From Motiliproteus sp041586615 (lineage in GTDB: Bacteria > Pseudomonadota > Gammaproteobacteria > Pseudomonadales > Balneatricaceae): 64,000 nucleotides of DNA. Position numbers and translations under genes: made by a program. Below are positions 53,398 through 61,777 of this stretch, one piece after another. The notes below the pieces were generated by a model. It was given only the letters and a program-made list of their open reading frames with translations, ran no database searches and was not told the origin of the DNA. Within the stretch, counting starts at the first letter, position 1. Each line of letters starts with the position of its first letter. The stretch covers positions 89,883-153,882 of the forward strand of contig JBFGZS010000002.1 of NCBI GenBank assembly GCA_041586615.1, written 5' to 3'.

Positions 53398-54504
53398 CTA
53401 ACGATGAGCAAACCAATCGTATATCTCGGCACCACTGCCGCGAAAGACCACGCGATCGGCCTTTTTAGCCAACTGGTAGTCGTACATCGGGTCGTAATAC
53501 TGTTCCAGGAGCATCTGAATCCAATGGCGGTGCCCCGAGCTATCGCCGCTGTTCTGATGCAGGTTCATTGCCGATGTCATCAGTGACTTAATCTCGGCAT
53601 GACGCTCTGCACCGAGACGCCGGCGAATTCGGTCAACACCGGCCAGCATATAGGCCGCGTATTCCGCAAACCCCTGCTCACCAAAAGCGCGACTATAATC
53701 GGAGCAAAGCCCCTCGACGTAATCGTCCATTACCTGAGTAATCCGATTTTCCATCGGCTCTTCCATGACCACGATAGTCGCCTGATTCATGGCATCGAAC
53801 AGCGGTAGCGGTATGTTGAGGCTACCGATCAAACGGCTCTCGTCTTCCAACATCAGACTGCGAACACCGGCCTCATCGTGACGGAGTAACGCCAAGGCGA
53901 GATCGTTTTCAAAATTAATTTGCGTTGGCTGGGCTGTTACCTGCCGACCAAAGCTTGACCCCCGGTGATTGGCCAGCCCTTCGAGATCAACCGACTGCGT
54001 AATGTGATTCAGTACACGGGTTTTTCCGCTGCCTGTGCGGCCACTCAGAATCGTGAAATCGCAGGTTTTGGCCGCTGTTTCGATGTGCTCGATAAGAAAG
54101 CGCCGCATCGCCTTATACCCGCCGACAACCAAGGGATAGTCAATCCCCGCCTCGCGCAACCACTGCTGAGTGGTGCGCGATCGCAAGCCACCACGAAAGC
54201 AGTAAAGAGCCCCCTCTGGGTGCGCCGCGGTGAATGCCTTCCATTGCGCCATCCGAGCGGCCTTAATCGGGCCGGATACCAGGCTGTGACCCAACTGGAT
54301 AGCCGCCTCCTGCCCCTGCTGCTTGTAGCAGGTGCCGACCTGTTCGCGTTCGCTGTCACTCATCAGAGGCAGGTTAACACTCCCGGCAAACGCACCCTGT
54401 TGAAATTCAACCGGGGCGCGCAGATCGATCATCGGCACCGCACTGAGGAACAGTTGTCGTAAATCGGTGCAATCGCCCCGAACCTGACGTGCAGAATTAT
54501 TCAT
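53398..54504 (-). CDS. mnmH: tRNA 2-selenouridine synthase
   Basis: 368 residues, also called SelU/YbbB. Replaces sulfur by selenium in 2-thiouridine at the wobble base of tRNAs for Lys, Glu and Gln, using selenophosphate. N-terminal rhodanese domain with Cys102 in 'LYCFRGGLRS', and a P-loop 'SGRTGSGKT' (154-162). Starts inside the selD stop (TAATG), so it is coupled to the selenophosphate source. Confidence 0.95.
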   Translation of the reverse strand: MNNSARQVRGDCTDLRQLFLSAVPMIDLRAPVEFQQGAFAGSVNLPLMSDSEREQVGTCYKQQGQEAAIQLGHSLVSGPIKAARMAQWKAFTAAHPEGALYCFRGGLRSRTTQQWLREAGIDYPLVVGGYKAMRRFLIEHIETAAKTCDFTILSGRTGSGKTRVLNHITQSVDLEGLANHRGSSFGRQVTAQPTQINFENDLALALLRHDEAGVRSLMLEDESRLIGSLNIPLPLFDAMNQATIVVMEEPMENRITQVMDDYVEGLCSDYSRAFGEQGFAEYAAYMLAGVDRIRRRLGAERHAEIKSLMTSAMNLHQNSGDSSGHRHWIQMLLEQYYDPMYDYQLAKKADRVVFRGSGAEIYDWFAHR

Positions 54505-55544
54505 TACTTATCTACCTGAATCAGGCATGGACCAACAGGCGCCAACAGCTCGCCAATACAGCTAAGCTGTAAGCCTCGGGACGCGGTCAATGCTAGAAAT
54601 GCTGCTTCAGCCTCTGGCTCAACGGCCACCAAGAGGCCACCGCTGGTCTGTGGGTCGCAGAGCAACGCTCGCTGCTCATCACTCAACGCCGAGACATGTT
54701 GCGCGTAACTGGCAAAGTTACGGTCGGTGCCACCCGGCGTACAATTTAGCGCCAGATAACGGTCGACTTCCGGTAAACGCGGTATGCGAGAAAACTGTAA
54801 GCGCGCCTGCAGCCCGCTGCCTTCGCACACTTCGCTCAGATGCCCCAATAAACCGAAGCCTGTGACGTCGGTCAATGCACTGATACCCGGCAGCACGGCA
54901 ATATCCGCGCCGATACGGTTCATTTCACACATGGCGTCCCGGGCGATATGCGCATGCTCGGGTTGCAACACTTTGCGTTTTTGCGCCGTGGTCAGTATGC
55001 CAACCCCTAACGGTTTGGTCAGGTAGAGCCGGCTCCCGGCGGTCGCCTTGTTATTGCATTTAAGCTTATCGATATCGACCAGGCCGGTTACCGCCAGACC
55101 AAAAATCGGCTCCGGCGCATCGATACTGTGCCCACCGGCCAGCAGGATACCCGCATCTTTACAGGCCTGCCGGCCGCCATCGATAACTTTCCGCGCCACT
55201 TCGGCCGGTAATTGATTGATTGGCCAGCCTAATATGGCGATAGCCAGGGTCGGTGTCCCACCCATCGCGTAGATATCGGAGATCGCATTCGTCGCCGCGA
55301 TACGTCCAAAGTCAAATGGGTCATCGACAATAGGCATAAAAAAGTCCGTGGTGCTAATAACCGCGCGACCACCACCGATATCATAAACCGCGGCATCATC
55401 CTTGCTGCTGTTACCAACCAACAAGCGCTCATCGGGAATCACGGCTAAATCAGACTGAAGGATCTGCTCAAGGACATTCGGCGCAATCTTGCAGCCGCAA
55501 CCCGCGCCATGGCTGTATTCGGTTAATCGGTATTCGATGGTCAT
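54504..55544 (-). CDS. selD: Selenide, water dikinase (selenophosphate synthetase)
   Basis: 346 residues from the ATG at 55544, matching the E. coli start (347 residues); twelve codons upstream are open. Makes selenophosphate from selenide and ATP. Active-site Cys16 and Lys19 in 'HGAGCGCKI' (the Cys form, not selenocysteine), 'STTDFFMPIVDDPFDFG', 'GGHSIDAPEP' and 'TDVTGFGLLGHL'. Pairs with mnmH; selA and selB are not in the window. Confidence 0.96.
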   Translation of the reverse strand: MTIEYRLTEYSHGAGCGCKIAPNVLEQILQSDLAVIPDERLLVGNSSKDDAAVYDIGGGRAVISTTDFFMPIVDDPFDFGRIAATNAISDIYAMGGTPTLAIAILGWPINQLPAEVARKVIDGGRQACKDAGILLAGGHSIDAPEPIFGLAVTGLVDIDKLKCNNKATAGSRLYLTKPLGVGILTTAQKRKVLQPEHAHIARDAMCEMNRIGADIAVLPGISALTDVTGFGLLGHLSEVCEGSGLQARLQFSRIPRLPEVDRYLALNCTPGGTDRNFASYAQHVSALSDEQRALLCDPQTSGGLLVAVEPEAEAAFLALTASRGLQLSCIGELLAPVGPCLIQVDK

Positions 55545-55854
55545 ATTTTCGGATCTGCCAACATCATTCAAAGCCCGCATTTATACAACGAAACGCGGCT
55601 TAAGTCGAAAAACCCTTGCCTGTCCGTCACGCGAACGCAGCATACGGGAACCGAACAACCGCCGGAAACCTCTGCCACAACGACACTAAGACTGTCGATA
55701 CCCTAACGGCCCCATACCCGTAATACCTCATAACAGCGCCGGCATCCACCCGATGTGACGTGCGCAGACTTACGAAAAATCCAGCCTCATCGAATAAGGT
55801 TATGCTAAGTTACATCGTTTATAGCGTCCATAAAAACAACGAGGGTAATTTGGC
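55545..55854. other. Divergent selD-bdhA intergenic region
   Basis: 310 bases without a gene. It must contain both promoters; a TATGCT hexamer at 55801-55806 is a possible -10 for the dehydrogenase gene, without a good -35. No RNA gene seen. Confidence 0.35.
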
Positions 55855-56637
55855 ATGTTAAAAAACAAAGTCGTTCTGGTTACGGGCTCATCCAGTGGCA
55901 TAGGCCTTGCCATCGCCAGGGAGCTGGCGCTACAGGGCGCAAGCATTATGATGAACGGTCTTGAGGATGATACCCAGGGCGCGGCCATTGCACGCGAACT
56001 AGCCCGCGAGACCGGCGCAACCTGCCATTACTGCTCAGCCAACCTGGCCAGCACCGAAGGCGTGGATAGCTTAATAGAACGCTGCGTACAGCAGTTCGGC
56101 ACCGTGGACGTGCTGGTTAATAACGCCGGTATTCAATTTACCTCACCGGTGGCAGATTTTCCCGCTGCACGCTGGGATGCCATCATCGCCATTAATCTCA
56201 GCGCAGCGTTCCACGCGACCCAACGCGTACTGCCATTGATGGAAAAAAATGGCTGGGGACGCATTATCAACATCTCCTCGGTACACGGGCTCGTCGCCTC
56301 AACGAACAAGGCCGCCTATGTGGCTGCCAAACATGGCCTGATTGGATTTAATAAAGTCGTTGCCCTGGAGTATGCCGATAAAGGCATCACTGCCAACTGC
56401 ATCTGCCCCGGTTGGACCGACACGCCGCTGCTCAACCATCAAATAGAGACCTTCGCCAAAGAAAACAACCAGAGCAGCGACGAAGCGCGCCGCGGCCTGG
56501 TTCAGAGCAAGGCGCCTTATCCTGACCTCGTCGCACCGTCAGCCATTGGGGCGTTGGCTGTGTACCTGTGTAGTGATGCCGCGAAGGCCATGACCGGCGT
56601 CGCCTTACCGATTGATGGCGGTTGGACTGCACACTGA
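55855..56637 (+). CDS. bdhA: D-3-hydroxybutyrate dehydrogenase
   Basis: 260-residue short-chain dehydrogenase converting 3-hydroxybutyrate to acetoacetate with NAD, a step of polyhydroxybutyrate or ketone-body use. Cofactor motif TGSSSGIG (10-17), NNAG (89-92), Ser142-Tyr155-Lys159 catalytic triad. 'SVHGLVASTNKAAYVAAKHG', 'CPGWTDTPLL' and the C-terminal 'PIDGGWTAH' are typical of BdhA rather than of FabG. No other PHB gene is adjacent. Confidence 0.88.
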   Translation: MLKNKVVLVTGSSSGIGLAIARELALQGASIMMNGLEDDTQGAAIARELARETGATCHYCSANLASTEGVDSLIERCVQQFGTVDVLVNNAGIQFTSPVADFPAARWDAIIAINLSAAFHATQRVLPLMEKNGWGRIINISSVHGLVASTNKAAYVAAKHGLIGFNKVVALEYADKGITANCICPGWTDTPLLNHQIETFAKENNQSSDEARRGLVQSKAPYPDLVAPSAIGALAVYLCSDAAKAMTGVALPIDGGWTAH

Positions 56638-56690
56638 TTGGATACGGACTGTCGAATCGAGCACCCGCTACTCTCGACCCGGCATACACG

Positions 56691-56726
56691 CAGACACGAC
56701 TGGGCATCCCTGCTCCGTCGTGTCTG
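56691..56726. repeat. Inverted repeat after bdhA
   Basis: CAGACACGAC and GTCGTGTCTG, perfect ten-base arms around 16 bases, 54 bases after the bdhA stop and before the convergent regulator gene. No T-run follows; possible transcript-end structure. Confidence 0.5.
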
Positions 56727-56879
56727 AGCCTGCGCTAGCGAACCGACGCGGTTCCCGTACCGATTCACTGCGCCTCGACGGCGCTAGCGCTTTAAGCCCC
56801 GTCGTTGCAGGTTTGGTGACTATTCCGGCGGGTTAATAGACGAACGCAGGGATGTGTTATAGAGGCCAATGCAAGGTTG

Positions 56880-57578
56880 CTAGGGTAACAGGCGATCCGT
56901 CTCTTTTTTAACCACGGCATAGCATTCACAGCACAGCGCTTCAAGCTGCGGACGATCGAGCACGCTGATATGTCCGCGGTGATATTCAATCACACCGCGT
57001 TTCTGTAACTTGCCCGCGGCATCGGTCACGCCTTCACGGCGCACGCCGAGCATATTCGCTATCAGTTCCTGCGTCATGACTAATTGGTTACCCGGCAAGC
57101 GATCCAGTGACAGCAGCAGCCAGCGGCATAATTGCTGGTCAATGCTATGGTGTCGATTGCACACGGCGGTCTGTGCCATCTGGGTGATCAGCGATTGCGT
57201 GTAACGCAGCAGCAACTGCAACAGTTCTTCGTGGCGGTCAAACTCCGCCTTGAGGCGCTGCGCCGAGAGTTGCAGAGCAGCCCCTGCGCTCTGCACCAGC
57301 GCGCGGCTGGGTGTGCTCGCACCGCCCATAAACAAGTTTACGCCGACCACACCCTCGTTACCCACTATCGCAATTTCGGCAGACGCGCCATTTTCCATCA
57401 CGTTAAGCAACGAAATAATGGCGTCAATGGGGAAGAAAGCCTCATGTTGAATCTGTCCTGATTCGTACAACACTCTACCGAGTGGGAGTTCGACCGGTTT
57501 GAGATCGGGGAACAGGCGCTGCTTAACCTCAGTCGGTAAGGCCATCAATAAATGGTTTTGTTGCGGTGAGATAGACAT
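56880..57578 (-). CDS. Crp/Fnr-family transcription regulator
   Basis: 232 residues: cyclic-nucleotide-binding-type beta-roll (about 20-135, 'LGRVLYESGQIQHEAFFP') and a C-terminal winged helix (about 150-220, 'MTQELIANMLGVRREGVTDAAGKLQKRG', cited as ANMLGVRREGVT). There is no Fnr Cys cluster in the N-terminus, and the ligand residues of true Crp are not evident, so the effector is unknown. Two Cys pairs near the end (CCEC) may be redox-active. Likely controls nearby or stress genes; target not visible. Confidence 0.85.
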   Translation of the reverse strand: MSISPQQNHLLMALPTEVKQRLFPDLKPVELPLGRVLYESGQIQHEAFFPIDAIISLLNVMENGASAEIAIVGNEGVVGVNLFMGGASTPSRALVQSAGAALQLSAQRLKAEFDRHEELLQLLLRYTQSLITQMAQTAVCNRHHSIDQQLCRWLLLSLDRLPGNQLVMTQELIANMLGVRREGVTDAAGKLQKRGVIEYHRGHISVLDRPQLEALCCECYAVVKKETDRLLP

Positions 57579-57885
57579 TATTCATCCCTGAGCGTCGCTT
57601 GAACGCCATGCCCCAAACACAAAGACGTTAGTTCTGTACAGTACAGCTCCTAATGCGGCATTTGGCAAGCCGATTGCTCCGCGCTGGTCGAGATCTTCAG
57701 GCAAAAGGATAAGAGCACTGCCGTCGCATCAGGCCGCCCATCAGGAACAGCGTGTTATTGCCTATTACGCTATTGTTGCCCATTAGGGCTATTCGTTAGT
57801 CGCCGAACAATAGCAGCGTTAACCAACGCGCATTAACGCTGCTTGCTGGCGTCTACTTTTATGGCGCGCTGTTTTGTGCCCCCAG
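57579..57885. other. Gap between the Crp/Fnr regulator and nhaA, with terminator-like hairpin
   Basis: 307 bases without a gene. AGCAGCGTTAA (57812-57822) and TTAACGCTGCT (57833-57843) form perfect 11-base arms around ten bases, 43 bases beyond the nhaA stop. On the nhaA strand it is followed by ATTGTT, a weak T-run, so it may end nhaA transcription. The rest is the regulator's promoter region. Confidence 0.45.
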
Positions 57886-59220
57886 TTATTTTGTAGACGT
57901 CATTCGAATGTATAAAACACCCAGGAATGCGGAAAGCACGGAAGCAACTAAGATCGATATTTTTGCGTTATAGAGATCATTGGGTTGCGCATCAAAACCC
58001 AGCGCGGCGATAAACGTGGACATCGTGAAACCAATTCCGGCTATGAGTGAGGCACCAATGACGTGCTGAAGATTAACGCCCTCGGGTAAGCAGCCAATGT
58101 TGTAGCGCAAGACCAGCCAGCATGTGCCGGAAATACCGACAAGCTTACCCAGTACGAGTCCCGTAATAATGCCTAACCCCGTGGGATTCTGGAAACTATC
58201 GACAATTGAGCTTAAGCCAAATACGACGCCAGCGTTGGTCAAGGCAAACAGCGGCAGGATAAATAATGCGACCGGCAAGTCCAGTGCATCTTCCCAGCGA
58301 CGCAGGGGGGTACTGGCCCGCTCTGCAACAGCGCGTACCTCCAGGACCTGTTCATGATCCCGTCTGCTCCCAAGAACATCTACCGCCTGGTTTTTTTTCT
58401 GCATGGAGCTGATTATCGCTTTCGCGCTATCCAGCAATTTTCCTGACGTTACGGTGGGCCTTGCAGGCACCGTCAAGGCAATTGCGACGCCGGCAACCGT
58501 CGGATGAACACCGGACTTAAGCATCGCCCACCACGCGGCAACGCCGATGACGATATAAAACCGGTGCTGGCGAACGCCTGCGTAGTTGGCTATGGCCAAA
58601 AGGGCTATAAGTGCACCTGCACTTAACAGGTGCATCACAGATATTTCCTGAGTGTAAAATAGCGCAATAACCAGTATCGCACCGACATCGTCGACGATGG
58701 CGAGGCCAACGATAAAGGCTAGAAGGCTGCCAGGAATCTGTTTTCTCACCAGGGCAAGGACACCTAGCGCAAACGCGGTATCGGTGGCCATGGGGATGCC
58801 CCATCCAATCTGTGAATCAAGTGACCAGTTGAACAAGGAATAGATCACAGCCGGACAAACCATGCCACCGACCGCACAGAAAATCAGCATGCGTCGATGG
58901 TTAGGCCGAGTTAGGCCTCCGGCGAGCACCTCGCGTTTTATCTCAAGGCCAAGCAGGAAAAAAAATATCACCATCAACCCATCATTAATAATGTGTTTGA
59001 GTGAAGCCCGTAGTTCAAAGTCTCCCACAAAAAAACCAATCGGGGTGTGTATCAGATTTTGGTACGTAGACGAATACGCCGAGTTAGCCCACCAAAGGGC
59101 CGAGATTGTCGCAACCAGCAGAAACAGGCTAGACGTTGTTTGAGCGCGAATGAAATTGGAAAATGGATCGTGGAGGCTCTCCAGGCCACGCTGCAATACA
59201 TTTTTAGAATTCTGGGTCAT
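57886..59220 (-). CDS. nhaA: Na+/H+ antiporter NhaA
   Basis: 444 residues, inner-membrane electrogenic antiporter exporting Na+. The paired ion-binding aspartates appear in 'GLAIVDDVGAILVIALFY' (cited VDDVGAI), with 'GWGIPMATDTAFALGVL' and 'NDGLMVIFFFLLGLEIKRE'. About 55 residues longer than E. coli NhaA, mostly in an extended cytoplasmic loop around residues 265-310 ('SSMQKKNQAVDVLGSRRDHEQ'). Fits a salt-exposed lifestyle. Confidence 0.95.
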   Translation of the reverse strand: MTQNSKNVLQRGLESLHDPFSNFIRAQTTSSLFLLVATISALWWANSAYSSTYQNLIHTPIGFFVGDFELRASLKHIINDGLMVIFFFLLGLEIKREVLAGGLTRPNHRRMLIFCAVGGMVCPAVIYSLFNWSLDSQIGWGIPMATDTAFALGVLALVRKQIPGSLLAFIVGLAIVDDVGAILVIALFYTQEISVMHLLSAGALIALLAIANYAGVRQHRFYIVIGVAAWWAMLKSGVHPTVAGVAIALTVPARPTVTSGKLLDSAKAIISSMQKKNQAVDVLGSRRDHEQVLEVRAVAERASTPLRRWEDALDLPVALFILPLFALTNAGVVFGLSSIVDSFQNPTGLGIITGLVLGKLVGISGTCWLVLRYNIGCLPEGVNLQHVIGASLIAGIGFTMSTFIAALGFDAQPNDLYNAKISILVASVLSAFLGVLYIRMTSTK

Positions 59221-59338
59221 TTTATTCCGCTGAATAGGCCTCCAAAAGCATTGATCGGCGTTGTCTCAGGCCCTGGCTGCTAAGATCACGTTTGTTCCGG
59301 CGGGCAGGTTATTGCCGTCTGTGCCACACGAGCGCGCT

Positions 59339-59503
59339 TCAGTGGCGACGTTTCCTCCCCATGACCAACGAGACGACAAACAGCACCAGAAACACCAAGA
59401 ACAGAATCTGGGCGATCTCGACGGCACCGGCTGCAATACCGGTAAACCCCAGCACCCCAGCAACCAAGGCGATAATAAAAAATACGATGGTGTAATACAG
59501 CAT
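59339..59503 (-). CDS. DUF1328 small membrane protein (YtjA-like)
   Basis: 54 residues from the ATG at 59503 with GAGG seven bases upstream. Begins MLYYTIVFFIIALVAGVLGF, then 'TGIAAGAVEIAQILF' and 'VFLVLFVVSLVMGRKRRH': two membrane helices and a basic end, the exact DUF1328 pattern. Function unknown; such genes often sit in stress-associated envelope clusters, as here. Confidence 0.9.
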   Translation of the reverse strand: MLYYTIVFFIIALVAGVLGFTGIAAGAVEIAQILFLVFLVLFVVSLVMGRKRRH

Positions 59504-59606
59504 CTCTCGTCCTCTCTATCTGTTGTTATCAGAATCAGCAGGGGGCGGCATCGACGTGTAGCCGCTGTCGAGTGCATTAGCGGACAACCGCAAGGCCCCC
59601 GTCTTG

Positions 59607-59644
59607 CTTTCCATGATGATCTACTCTTTCCATGATGGTCTGCT
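59607..59644 (+). repeat. Tandem duplication, two 19-bp units
   Basis: CTTTCCATGATGATCTACT is followed directly by CTTTCCATGATGGTCTGCT: two differences in 19 bases. Non-coding, upstream of the DUF1328 gene's start. Probably a recent slippage duplication. Confidence 0.7.
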
Positions 59645-59770
59645 CTGGGTATTGAGTCTGTGCGCAAGCGCACATGGGGTCGGTGTGTTGCGAATTAAGG
59701 TCACTGAGCGTGCTTATTGCGTCAATACGCAGCAGCATGTCGCGTTCAGCTGCCTGGTCGCAGCTATACT

Positions 59771-59824
59771 ATTAACCTGGCATCAACCAACCGATCCATT
59801 GGGTCTTTTGATAACGACAAGGCC
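59771..59824 (+). repeat. 54-bp dispersed repeat, copy 2
   Basis: Same sequence and orientation as 44341-44394 with four differences. On the minus strand both copies can be read in one frame ending S-K-D-x-M-D-R-x-V-D-A-R-L-I, and here that frame stays open for about 55 codons upstream (to near 59940). This may be a fragment of a formerly mobile or coding sequence. The remaining gap 59504-59956 has no other gene. Confidence 0.8.
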
Positions 59825-59956
59825 AGCGCGTTGCCGTCCTGGCAAGTGGTCGCACGATAGGGACCGATGACAATGCTGCGATCGGCATTCTTGGTCACGC
59901 CATCCACGATTCCACATAGGTATGAGTCAGGGTTGCCAGGCTAGGGGGGCGAGGTG

Positions 59957-61228
59957 ATGCGTGATCGATTGAGGTTCTTTATGCATCGCCTCCGCGAGCG
60001 GTTGTGGATCCGGCCTTTTATGACCGCCCTGCTATCGGTCGTGATCGTATTCCTTGCGAAGCGGGTGGATGATCATGACATCGGTCAGCGGGTGCCGCCG
60101 ATTAGCCAGGAATCGATCGAGACCCTGCTCGCCATTATCTCGGCCAGCATGTTGGTCATTGCCACCTTTGCCGTCGCCTCCATGGTGTCCGCCTATGCCT
60201 CGGCCAGCAGCACGGCAACACCGCGCGCCTTTTCGCTGGTCATTGCCGACGATATTTCCCAGAACGCGCTGTCGACGTTTGTGGGCGCCTTCATCTTTAG
60301 CATCGTCGCGCTGGTCGCTATGCAGAATGACTATTATGACAAGGCAGGGCGCTTTGGCGTTTTCATCATCACGCTGCTGGTGCTTGCCCTGGTGATCACC
60401 ACGTTCGTGCGCTGGGTCGACTGCATCGCGCGCCTGGGCCGACTCGGGGGCACCATCGAGAAGGTGGAAGCCGTAACGGCCAAGGCACTGCGACGGCGGC
60501 GTGGCCTGCCGACCCTGCGTGGTATTCCGATAGGACGAAAGCCGCCTCGGGGACAGGCCGTTTACAGTGCGTCGGTCGGCTATGTTCAGCGCATTGAGAT
60601 GACGGCATTGCAGTCTTATGCAGCAAAGGGGCAGCTGCATATCTCGGTGGCCGCCCTGCCCGGTTCCTTTGCCACGCCAGGCCGACCACTTGCTTATGTC
60701 ACGGCGGATTCGGGGGATGCTGCGGACATCGACTTGATACCGATCACACAGGCGTTCCTAATTGGTACCCACCGGGAATTCGACGAGGACCCCCGGTTCG
60801 GCCTGGTGGTGCTTGCGGAAATTGCCAGTCGCGCGTTATCGCCGGCCGTTAACGACCCCGGCACGGCCATCCGCATTATCGGCACCTACGTCCGCCTATT
60901 TGCACTCTGGATTGCGCCGGTCGACGCAGACGAGCGAGGCCAATCCGAATGTGATCGCGTGGCGGTGCCCGAACTCGACTTGCACGACCTGTTCGACGAT
61001 GCATTCACTGCGATCGCGCGTGACGGAGCGGGAACCATCGAAGTCGCAGGACGGCTGCAAAAGGCGTTTGGATCGCTGGCATCCATGGACGATGCCCTGA
61101 TGCGAGATATCGCCATACACCATGCCCGCATGGCGCTTGCACGATCGGAAGCGGCGCTCACATTCCCACAAGACAGGGAGGTTGTTCGTGCGCTCAACCA
61201 CTCGATACGGAAGCGAAAACCGCGGTAA
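59957..61228 (+). CDS. DUF2254 membrane protein
   Basis: About 423 residues; GTG (59954) and ATG (59957) are adjacent starts behind a G-rich ribosome site. Membrane segments near residues 20-38, 55-85, 105-125 and 135-155, then a soluble C-terminal half with 'GYVQRIEMTALQSYA', 'DFGLVVLAEIASRALSPAVNDPGTA' (cited EIASRALSPAVNDPGTA). This layout identifies DUF2254; function unknown. Confidence 0.88.
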   Translation: MRDRLRFFMHRLRERLWIRPFMTALLSVVIVFLAKRVDDHDIGQRVPPISQESIETLLAIISASMLVIATFAVASMVSAYASASSTATPRAFSLVIADDISQNALSTFVGAFIFSIVALVAMQNDYYDKAGRFGVFIITLLVLALVITTFVRWVDCIARLGRLGGTIEKVEAVTAKALRRRRGLPTLRGIPIGRKPPRGQAVYSASVGYVQRIEMTALQSYAAKGQLHISVAALPGSFATPGRPLAYVTADSGDAADIDLIPITQAFLIGTHREFDEDPRFGLVVLAEIASRALSPAVNDPGTAIRIIGTYVRLFALWIAPVDADERGQSECDRVAVPELDLHDLFDDAFTAIARDGAGTIEVAGRLQKAFGSLASMDDALMRDIAIHHARMALARSEAALTFPQDREVVRALNHSIRKRKPR

Positions 61229-61777
61229 TTAGGGTCACCTCGCTATGTCGCTATTCACTCTTATGCTCTTCAAGCCTAGAGGTGTTGGCTATATCGCGTA
61301 TCCCGGCCCCCTCTTGGTCATTAGGGAATGTCAGTGCATTGGGTGAGACGTATTGGGTCGCGCGTATCGAATCAGGGCTGAGGCACAGTGTGCGACAGCG
61401 CACCGACAGCCGTAGGCGTAGCGCGTAGCCTGACGCTGTTGCTGCGCCGATCGTGTCACCCCATGCATGTGCATTCCGCGCCGGACGTTGAATAAGCGGC
61501 GTTCACGAGCAGGGGGACAAGGCGCTTCAGCATGGGAAACAATCCCTGAGATCGAGTGCAACCCGGATCACCTGCCAGGTAAGCGGTTGCTGCACATATC
61601 AAGCGGACGCGAGGTATTGATACCGTCACCGTTGTCCGATTCGTCATCGGTTAAAGCAGGCTCTTTGTTGTGCGCTCCCAGGTGCCGCGCCCCCTGCCAG
61701 AGCTCGCCAACCCAGCCCAACCAGCTGATTTAATTGACGTTGCGACGTTATATAAATCGATTATAAGGAGCATTACC
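61229..61777. other. Gene-free stretch before the OmpA-like lipoprotein
   Basis: About 550 bases with no supported gene; short frames lack ribosome sites and recognisable products. The AT-rich segment TTATATAAATCGATTATAA just before AAGGAG at 61764-61769 probably belongs to the promoter region of the lipoprotein gene, but no clear -35/-10 pair was found. Confidence 0.4.

Noticed and set aside
61467..61733. 88-codon frame in the gap before the OmpA-like lipoprotein
   Set aside because: Composition unlike a protein, no ribosome site, competing frames on the minus strand of equal quality.
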